From a virus: DNA of 37,669 nucleotides. Location: positions 1-37,669 of IMG/VR virus record IMGVR_UViG_3300013099_000044. One strand, given 5' to 3'. The position numbers and the translations under genes were made by a program. Position 1 is the first letter of the stretch. Each line of letters begins with the position of its first letter. The notes beneath the pieces were generated by a model that saw only the letters and a list, made by a program, of their open reading frames with translations, was not told where the DNA came from and did no database searches. Of the stretch, positions 33,062 to 37,669 are shown one piece after another.

Positions 33062-33135
33062 TATTCAATTCCCCAATCTTCTAAGTTAGTGCCCATGTCT
33101 CCGGCAAGTATCTCTAGAGCGTCTTTGATGTCCAT
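33061..33135 (-). CDS. 24-aa mini-ORF
   Basis: Encodes MDIKDALEILAGDMGTNLED plus WGIE. It starts just after the stop of the 150-residue gene and ends with TAATG onto the next gene. The amphipathic acidic helix and tight coupling favour real translation. The function is unknown. Confidence 0.45.
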   Translation of the reverse strand: MDIKDALEILAGDMGTNLEDWGIE

Positions 33136-33137
33136 GA

Positions 33138-33590
33138 TTAAACCCTATCCGCTTTGATAGTTGGCACTTGCAAGGAAGTCTTTGGACTTGCTCTATAACT
33201 ATTCTCCTCTTTTAAGTCTTTTAGATAGTAATCTATCAACAGCCTTCTATTGCCATTATCCAAGTAACTAAACCACCTAGTTACATCGCCCTTAAAGACA
33301 CCAAAGCATTTGTCATACTGGTAACTGAATTCACCTCTTTCAATCCCAAATATGTCATTAAACACGTTCAAGCTGTTATAAGAGCATTTTATCCTTAAAG
33401 TCAGCTCTATGAATTGCCCAAAGGTCAGCTTTCCAGCTTCCTTCGCTTCTAGTTTTTCCAGTGTCTTGATAGCTGATTCATACTTATCGCAAGCACTTTC
33501 AAGCTTATCCCTAGCACTATCAGCATAACTGAGGCCGTTCTCAAGTTGCTTTCTTAAAGTGTAAAACCTTCTCTTTGTCGCTTCATTCAT
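33138..33590 (-). CDS. Hypothetical 150-aa protein
   Basis: The N-terminal 55 residues form a coiled coil (FYTLRKQLENGLSYADSARD, YESAIKTLEKLEAKEAGKL). The rest is a mixed domain (FIELTLRIKCSYNSLNVF, VTRWFSYLDNGNRRLLIDYY). No family recognised. A 154-bp gap upstream with a palindrome at 33706-33723 may carry its own promoter and operator. The ribosome site is weak. Confidence 0.6.
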   Translation of the reverse strand: MNEATKRRFYTLRKQLENGLSYADSARDKLESACDKYESAIKTLEKLEAKEAGKLTFGQFIELTLRIKCSYNSLNVFNDIFGIERGEFSYQYDKCFGVFKGDVTRWFSYLDNGNRRLLIDYYLKDLKEENSYRASPKTSLQVPTIKADRV

Positions 33591-33705
33591 CTATCTAAAC
33601 CTTGTAAATGGTGAGCTTAATTGCTCCCAGTGAATATACTTTTATGTCAGATGGTATTGGATTGCAAGCTTAAAGGGGTGTCAGCTTTAATTATTTGGAT
33701 ATAGT

Positions 33706-33723
33706 TGTTTGATATGCCAAACA
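33706..33723. promoter_or_regulatory. Operator-like palindrome TGTTTG-N6-CAAACA
   Basis: Perfect 6-bp arms with a 6-bp spacer in the gap upstream of the leftward 150-residue gene. Size and symmetry suit a dimeric repressor, though the gap contains no obvious promoter hexamers. Confidence 0.4.
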
Positions 33724-33744
33724 GTTGTTAGGTTATTGATATCA

Positions 33745-34233
33745 TTAGAATGGTATGTCTTCGGCGGTATAATTTACTTGTTCATTGGAGGCCGTAATAT
33801 TTGGGACATTATCGGGCACTTTATCGTTGTTTTTTGTTATTTTTTCCATCTTTTCACGCTGTTTCTTCTCATTTTTAGCGGTAAATATGAGCAAAGAGAG
33901 CCTTGTCTCTGGTAATGAAAAGAGCATTGAGTCTGATTCAACCTTTATTGAAGATGGTAGGTAAGTGAGCAACCTCTTCCAATCCCATTCTACATTTGAG
34001 GCTATAAATTCTTTTTCCTTAGTTGAGAGATATTCTTCCGGTTTACTTGTTAAGTCTAATGCCCAGGCCTTAACTTTTACCCTATCTGAAAAGTTGGCAA
34101 CTATTTCAGCGAAGATATTTATCCTAGAGCTTTCCTTCTTAACTACAACTGCGCCTGGTGGTAAATCTTCCCTTCTTATTTTGACTAATAACAAATCGCC
34201 ACTAGTTTCTTCAAATATTAGGTTTTTTAACAT
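33745..34233 (-). CDS. SSB-like protein with EDIPF C-terminal tip
   Basis: 162 residues, close to the length of bacterial single-stranded DNA-binding proteins. It ends in a disordered Asn/Pro tail and the exact tip AEDIPF, as in E. coli SSB (DDDIPF), the peptide that docks SSB partners. The N-terminal 115 residues are beta-rich (GDLLLVKIRREDLPPGAVVV, RVKVKAWALDLTS) and could be a divergent OB fold, but they do not show the canonical SSB sequence. Either a phage SSB or a mimic of its tip. It is coupled to the gene upstream by TAATG. Confidence 0.6.
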   Translation of the reverse strand: MLKNLIFEETSGDLLLVKIRREDLPPGAVVVKKESSRINIFAEIVANFSDRVKVKAWALDLTSKPEEYLSTKEKEFIASNVEWDWKRLLTYLPSSIKVESDSMLFSLPETRLSLLIFTAKNEKKQREKMEKITKNNDKVPDNVPNITASNEQVNYTAEDIPF

Positions 34234-34421
34234 TACAAATTTCTCCTTGCCATTTTTCTGGCCTTATAAAGAGCATCAAGCCTTTCCTGTCTTTCAGCTC
34301 TCTCCTGGTTGTCTTTCTTAATCTCTTCTCTTATTAGAATCTCATTAACATTAGGTAAAGAAACTCTGTAAGTGATATGACCTTTTATGCCTGATCGTAT
34401 TATTCCTTTAGTCCTTCCCAT
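34233..34421 (-). CDS. Small basic protein upstream of SSB-like gene
   Basis: 62 residues. The ATG at 34421 is chosen because AAGGA lies four bases upstream; an ATG four codons earlier has no ribosome site. A short strand region (GIIRSGIKGHITYRVSLPNV) is followed by a long basic helix (RAERQERLDALYKARKMARR). First gene of this leftward operon. Possibly DNA- or RNA-binding; no family recognised. Confidence 0.6.
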   Translation of the reverse strand: MGRTKGIIRSGIKGHITYRVSLPNVNEILIREEIKKDNQERAERQERLDALYKARKMARRNL

Positions 34422-34757
34422 TTTATCCTTCATTGATTGTCAGCTAAAAAATTAGCATGGTATACCTAGCGAGTAAATAAAAAGATTGCCTTACTGCTCA
34501 CCCATGAGAGGGATTCGCAGAAAGATTAAGATTTAAGAGGGCTTTTGGGCCTGCATTTAGGATTACGGCCAAAACCTAAAAAGAAAGAAGAAAAAGAAAG
34601 AAGTATCTTATAGCCTGGCATAAAGTATAGCCTAGCATGGATTTTACGATATTACAATAATAGTTTCTACACTAAACTAAATAGCAAAGCACTCAAATTA
34701 ATTAACACTTGATTAAATGGTTAACCAGTGTATTGTCAGACAAAAGGAGAGTCAAAC
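34422..34757. promoter_or_regulatory. Divergent control region between early operons
   Basis: 336 bp without genes, between leftward and rightward operons. It holds a small hairpin GCTAA-AAAA-TTAGC (34443-34456), an 8-bp palindrome GGTATACC (34459-34466), a purine-rich run, and two 13-bp direct repeats TATAGCCTGGCAT / TATAGCCTAGCAT (34609-34621, 34626-34638). Close to the rightward genes is a possible promoter, TTGATT (34709-34714), 16 bp, TATTGT (34731-34736). An imperfect inverted repeat ACACTtG/CcAGTGT spans it, suggesting repression. Confidence 0.45.
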
Positions 34758-34973
34758 ATGAGTAACAAACCTATTTTTAGAACTGCTGGAGATAATAGTT
34801 TTAGAATACCAGAAGGAAATCAAGACCTAGAGGAGATTAACGGGGATACGGGCCGGCCATTCTACGTTAAGGCGAAAACAAGTAAGAGATATGTGGAGCC
34901 TGTCAAGGAACATAATAGACCTGAAAAAATAAAAGAAGAACATCAAGGCTCATGGAGAGATAATGTCTATTAA
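34758..34973 (+). CDS. Hypothetical 71-aa early protein
   Basis: The ATG at 34758 follows AAAGGAG and is preferred over an ATG 30 bases upstream. The product is polar and probably largely disordered (MSNKPIFRTAGDNSFRIPEG, KTSKRYVEPVKEHNRPEK). First gene of the rightward operon, directly after a possible operator-covered promoter. First-position early genes of phages are often host-takeover factors, but nothing in the sequence shows that here. Confidence 0.65.
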   Translation: MSNKPIFRTAGDNSFRIPEGNQDLEEINGDTGRPFYVKAKTSKRYVEPVKEHNRPEKIKEEHQGSWRDNVY

Positions 34974-35051
34974 TACTTGTCAGACCTAGAAGATTGTCAT
35001 AGATTATAAACATGGGAGCAACGATGCTCACCACTTACCAAGGAATTTGTA

Positions 35052-35306
35052 ATGTTAGAGAACTTAGGAAATTACGCTTCAGTAAAAGCAAACAATGTCC
35101 ACTTAGAAATGGATAAAATCACTTACTATTTTAGTTATAAGACCCTAGTTGCAGTAAGGGGCGGTGGCAATTTGGTTATTAGGGCCAATGTCTGGGGGCC
35201 CACAACTGGAAAGCATCTCAACGCCATTGATTCAGATCACACAAAGAGAGTAGACGAGGAGACATTTCTAAATCAGGTAGAAAATCTAGTTAAAGGGAAC
35301 AAATAA
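35052..35306 (+). CDS. Small phage protein of the TTGKHLN type (DUF8033-like)
   Basis: 84 residues. FSYKTLVAVRGGGNLVIRAN followed by VWGPTTGKHLNAID is a pattern I recognise from a family of small phage proteins of unknown function (DUF8033, recalled by motif). AAGGAA precedes the ATG. Coupled to the next gene by TAATG. No catalytic residues can be assigned. Confidence 0.65.
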   Translation: MLENLGNYASVKANNVHLEMDKITYYFSYKTLVAVRGGGNLVIRANVWGPTTGKHLNAIDSDHTKRVDEETFLNQVENLVKGNK

Positions 35307-35587
35307 TGGAAACAGAACAAACCATCAAGGAAGTTAAAAACGCAATCAACAAAGGGTGGGAAGTCGACACGCCCACTCATAAAGCTACAAGCATATGGAT
35401 AAACAAGCCTCAAGAAAAAGGAATCGTTAGAAAGTTTATTGGCGTTAATAACAATTACTGCGTTTTCTTCCTTTGGTCGGATGAAACGCTGAAGTTTAGT
35501 AAATTAAAAATAGAAGGCGATTTTACAAAACTCTATGCTGAAATAGAGAGAGGAACCAACATCACCATTAAGGGGTTTTCATCATGA
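35306..35587 (+). CDS. Hypothetical 93-aa early protein
   Basis: The ATG is coupled to the previous stop, with AAAGGGA upstream. An N-terminal helix (TIKEVKNAINKGWEV) is followed by a beta-rich part (IVRKFIGVNNNYCVFFLW). The downstream stop overlaps the next ATG (ATGA). No family recognised. Confidence 0.6.
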   Translation: METEQTIKEVKNAINKGWEVDTPTHKATSIWINKPQEKGIVRKFIGVNNNYCVFFLWSDETLKFSKLKIEGDFTKLYAEIERGTNITIKGFSS

Positions 35588-35922
35588 GCAAAGTTTACGA
35601 ACATCACATATCAGAGCTTGAATATATGCAAGAACAAGAAGAGAAAATGGTTTTATCAATGACTGAATCTGAGTATCTAAGCAAAGAGCAAAGAGAGGAA
35701 GATTTAATGTATTCAGATTTGAGTTTGGACGATATGGCATCAAGACAGCCGTTTGGTGGGAACACTAGAAAGAAAACTAAAGAGGAGATGGATGAGTTAG
35801 ACAAAGAGCATAGAGCATTTGTAAAAAGAGACGCCGCTAGGAGGGAGGCAAAAGGTTGCCCGATACTAAAAGGGGCAACCCTTAGAGAGAGATTGATTAG
35901 TATAAGTAAAGGGGGTGAGTAA
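35584..35922 (+). CDS. Hypothetical 112-aa acidic helical protein
   Basis: Charged and helical throughout (YEHHISELEYMQEQEEKMVL, KKTKEEMDELDKEHRAFVKR), with a late KGCPILKGATLRERLISISK segment. ATGA coupling upstream, one-base overlap downstream. No family recognised. Confidence 0.6.
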   Translation: MSKVYEHHISELEYMQEQEEKMVLSMTESEYLSKEQREEDLMYSDLSLDDMASRQPFGGNTRKKTKEEMDELDKEHRAFVKRDAARREAKGCPILKGATLRERLISISKGGE

Positions 35923-36227
35923 TGGGGGCTTATTACTGCCATATTTGTGGCACTTATGGGGATTCGGATGATGGCTGCGAAGAATATGAAGGTAATACTT
36001 GTCACGAGGATTGCTTAGAAGAGCAAGAAGAAATAGATAAAGAAGAGGAAGAACTACTGGAGGTAGATCATGGTGAGAATAAGAAAGAATGCCCAGAACA
36101 AGACTTTATCTACCCTAAACGAAGTAGCAAGAAGGCTAAAGATGAGAACGTGGGACAGGAAAAAGACTGGGATAACATACGAGAAGATGAACCCAACAGG
36201 GATACCAAAGAAGGAGACAAAGAATGA
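35922..36227 (+). CDS. Small zinc-finger protein with long acidic tail
   Basis: 101 residues. The first 32 are a compact Cys/His zinc site (YYCHICGTYGDSDDGCEEYE, then NTCHEDCLEE), of a type seen in small phage proteins. The rest is strongly acidic and disordered. The last 158 bases also encode a separate ORF in another frame (36070-36255). The stop overlaps the next ATG (ATGA), so this frame is in step with the operon on both sides. Confidence 0.65.
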   Translation: MGAYYCHICGTYGDSDDGCEEYEGNTCHEDCLEEQEEIDKEEEELLEVDHGENKKECPEQDFIYPKRSSKKAKDENVGQEKDWDNIREDEPNRDTKEGDKE

Positions 36228-36255
36228 ATTACTTAGACGCGGTAGAGCACTGTAA
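36070..36255 (+). CDS. Nested basic ORF with its own ribosome site
   Basis: 61 residues in the +1 frame inside the zinc-finger gene, extending 32 bases into the next gene. GGAGG lies exactly six bases before the ATG, better than many genes here. The product is basic (LNEVARRLKMRTWDRKKTGI, KKETKNELLRRGRAL) with a possible small helical DNA-binding fold. It may be a true overlapping gene. Codon usage does not clearly decide. Confidence 0.45.
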   Translation: MVRIRKNAQNKTLSTLNEVARRLKMRTWDRKKTGITYEKMNPTGIPKKETKNELLRRGRAL

Positions 36256-36805
36256 AAACTTGGTCAGGGTAAGGAATACGGCAAAACATGAGATAGCAAA
36301 GATTTCCTTTAAGTTCTGTTACTCCCAACACGGTGGAAAACAGCCGAAAATAAGATACTCCTTGCCTAGATTCGCAAAGGACATTGGTATATGTACTAAG
36401 ACTTTGTATCGGTGGCGGAGAGAGTTTGAGCTCGTCATCAATAAGTTGAAGCTACCTAAGGGTGAAAAAGTTGCCAATAGAGCAATGGAGATTTTGTTAA
36501 AAGAAACTAATAAGGACACGCCAGCGAAGGAAGTTAAGGAAATTTACAAGGGCATTAAGGTAAAGACGGATAGCCCAGACGATAGTTATCTACTAGAAAT
36601 GTGTAAAAGAATTGGTAATTATAGCTTTGCTATAAACCACCGATTTGTTTTAAAAGAGATGGACAGAGCAGACCTTGAGACAATGAGAGACTATGGCCAG
36701 GAGATAGCCGATGGAATAAATGATTTCTTAAAGGGCAAGGAAAAGAGTTCTAGTAAAATCCGTTCATCTGCGCTAAGTGAACACGCTAAACTTAACTACT
36801 TATAA
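36224..36805 (+). CDS. Helix-turn-helix DNA-binding protein
   Basis: 193 residues. Residues 48-72 (PRFAKDIGICTKTLYRWRRE) form a clear helix-turn-helix, with basic residues on the recognition helix. The remainder is helical. The strong AAGGAG and ATGA coupling confirm the start. Its place just before the recombination gene suggests a regulator or a replication-initiation-associated DNA-binding protein; the sequence does not distinguish these. Confidence 0.7.
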   Translation: MNYLDAVEHCKNLVRVRNTAKHEIAKISFKFCYSQHGGKQPKIRYSLPRFAKDIGICTKTLYRWRREFELVINKLKLPKGEKVANRAMEILLKETNKDTPAKEVKEIYKGIKVKTDSPDDSYLLEMCKRIGNYSFAINHRFVLKEMDRADLETMRDYGQEIADGINDFLKGKEKSSSKIRSSALSEHAKLNYL

Positions 36806-36816
36806 GGAGAAAAATG

Positions 36817-37380
36817 ATGAAATCAATTAAGATTAAAGGTAAAGATTATATTGAAGTTAACGAGCGAGTTAAAGAGTTTAGAACTAACCCTAAATATGAG
36901 GGCTTCACAATAGGGACTGAGATTCTAGAAAATTCAGGGGGTGAAGTAATTATGAGATGTACTATTACAAGCGGTGCTGGGTTTATTCTATCCCAAGGCA
37001 TCGCTCATGAAGTGCAAGGCTCTAGCATGATTAATAAAACTTCCCACATAGAGAATTGTGAAACTTCTGCTGTTGGGAGAGCTTTAGGATTCCTTGGGAT
37101 AGGTATTGACACCAGTATAGCTAGTCATGATGAAGTTGATATGGCCATTAAAAGACAAGGCAACGGCCAAAACCTACCGCCTATTCATTTTGATGCTGAG
37201 TCGGAGCCTGCAGGCTATGTTTTTACATGGGGAAAACACAAAGGAAAAAACCTTAGTGAAGTTGGGAAAGGAGACGTTAAAAGTTATTATACCTGGATTA
37301 AATCTCAAGATAAATTTGATAGAGGTGGTAGGAATAAAAACGCATACGACTGCATTGAGAGCTTTATAGGAATTTCCTAG
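36817..37380 (+). CDS. Rad52-like annealing protein fused to a GKHKGK domain
   Basis: 187 residues. Residues 5-107 match phage single-strand-annealing proteins of the Rad52-like type (KGKDYIEVNERVKEFR, QGIAHEVQGSSMINK, IENCETSAVGRALGFLGIG). Residues 134-187 (YVFTWGKHKGKNLSEV, YYTWIKSQ) resemble the small C-terminal domain found in exonuclease X and DUF3820 proteins. Expected role: annealing of ssDNA in phage recombination and repair. AAGGAG is seven bases before the ATG at 36817; an ATG three bases earlier is also possible. Confidence 0.75.
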   Translation: MKSIKIKGKDYIEVNERVKEFRTNPKYEGFTIGTEILENSGGEVIMRCTITSGAGFILSQGIAHEVQGSSMINKTSHIENCETSAVGRALGFLGIGIDTSIASHDEVDMAIKRQGNGQNLPPIHFDAESEPAGYVFTWGKHKGKNLSEVGKGDVKSYYTWIKSQDKFDRGGRNKNAYDCIESFIGIS

Positions 37381-37438
37381 TAAGGAGTTGTAATATCAGT
37401 AATCTACAAGGACTTAACTGATAAAAAAGGGAATTAAA

Positions 37439-37669
37439 ATGAAATGCTTTGATAAAGGCGGTGAACACCAAGTTAAATATCGTCCACAAGATATAGACAG
37501 AGTAGAGGGTTGTTGGATTTCAGTTAAGGATAGGGTGCCGGATGAAGGACTTCACGCAATAAAAACTGCCAGGGGTTTTCATGCTATGACATATCCTCCT
37601 GTAAATGACTTTGAAAGATTTTGTTGGTCAGAGGCGATTTATTATATGCCCTTGCCCAGTCCACCCGAG
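37439..37669 (+). CDS. DUF551-domain protein (partial, runs off the window)
   Basis: ATG with AGGGA upstream; 77 codons are present before the window ends, with no stop. WISVKDRVPDEGLHAI near the start, and IYYMPLPSPPE at the cut end, are the hallmarks of DUF551, a common small phage domain of unknown function. The frame shows no interruption. Confidence 0.75.
   Translation, partial: MKCFDKGGEHQVKYRPQDIDRVEGCWISVKDRVPDEGLHAIKTARGFHAMTYPPVNDFERFCWSEAIYYMPLPSPPE

Noticed and set aside
1-37669. tRNA genes, integrase or insertion sequences
   Set aside because: No cloverleaf-like segment, recombinase motif or terminal inverted repeats with target duplications were seen. The HNH gene is the only mobile-type element.

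Overview
The window is most of the genome of an AT-rich tailed phage with short-tailed (podovirus-type) morphology. The evidence is a continuous virion module on the minus strand. Read in transcription order it runs: small and large terminase subunits, portal, acidic scaffold, major capsid protein, head-tail adaptor, a very large tail nozzle/tubular protein, three ejection (internal virion) proteins in T7 gp14-gp15-gp16 order, and a cassette of tail-fibre proteins. There is no tape measure, sheath or tail-tube gene. The ejection proteins and signal-peptide-bearing ORFs suggest a Gram-negative host. The host cannot be named from this sequence. No RNA polymerase, DNA polymerase, integrase, endolysin or holin was recognised, so the rest of the replication and lysis genes should lie outside the window.

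Layout. (1) 1-1568, plus strand: a tightly coupled run of small genes, including a hexanucleotide-repeat Ser/Arg/Trp ORF, two very short coupled ORFs and an HNH endonuclease. It converges on the late genes. (2) 1580-26409, minus strand: the virion and packaging genes, nearly all joined by ATGA, GTGA or TAATG overlaps. (3) 26480-26707: one lone plus-strand gene. (4) 26704-32148, minus strand: a coupled block of about eleven small genes, most of them extremely Lys/Arg-rich and with no recognisable homologues. Five share a short F/I-x-x-A-L/I-R-G/D motif. (5) 32149-32796: non-coding DNA with three successive tandem-repeat arrays (origin- or control-like) and an intrinsic terminator. (6) 32797-34421, minus strand: a second leftward operon with a protein ending in the SSB-type tip EDIPF and three tiny genes. 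(7) 34422-34757: a divergent control region. (8) 34758-37669, plus strand: early-type genes, including small zinc-binding proteins, an HTH protein, a Rad52-like annealing protein fused to a GKHKGK domain, and a partial DUF551 gene.

Working model: rightward early genes start at about 34.7 kb and probably continue past the window's end. If the genome is circular or permuted they would join region 1. Leftward transcription from the 32-kb control region would make the basic proteins first and then the packaging, head and tail proteins.

The best candidates for undescribed biology are: the basic-protein block with its shared motif; an 89-residue protein made of eight exact 10-residue repeats; signal peptides on two proteins of the fibre cassette; and an acetyltransferase with no ordinary start codon for its apparent N-terminus and a perfect U UUU UUA slippery site near its end, followed by a gene that also appears to continue in the -1 frame over the start of the terminase.
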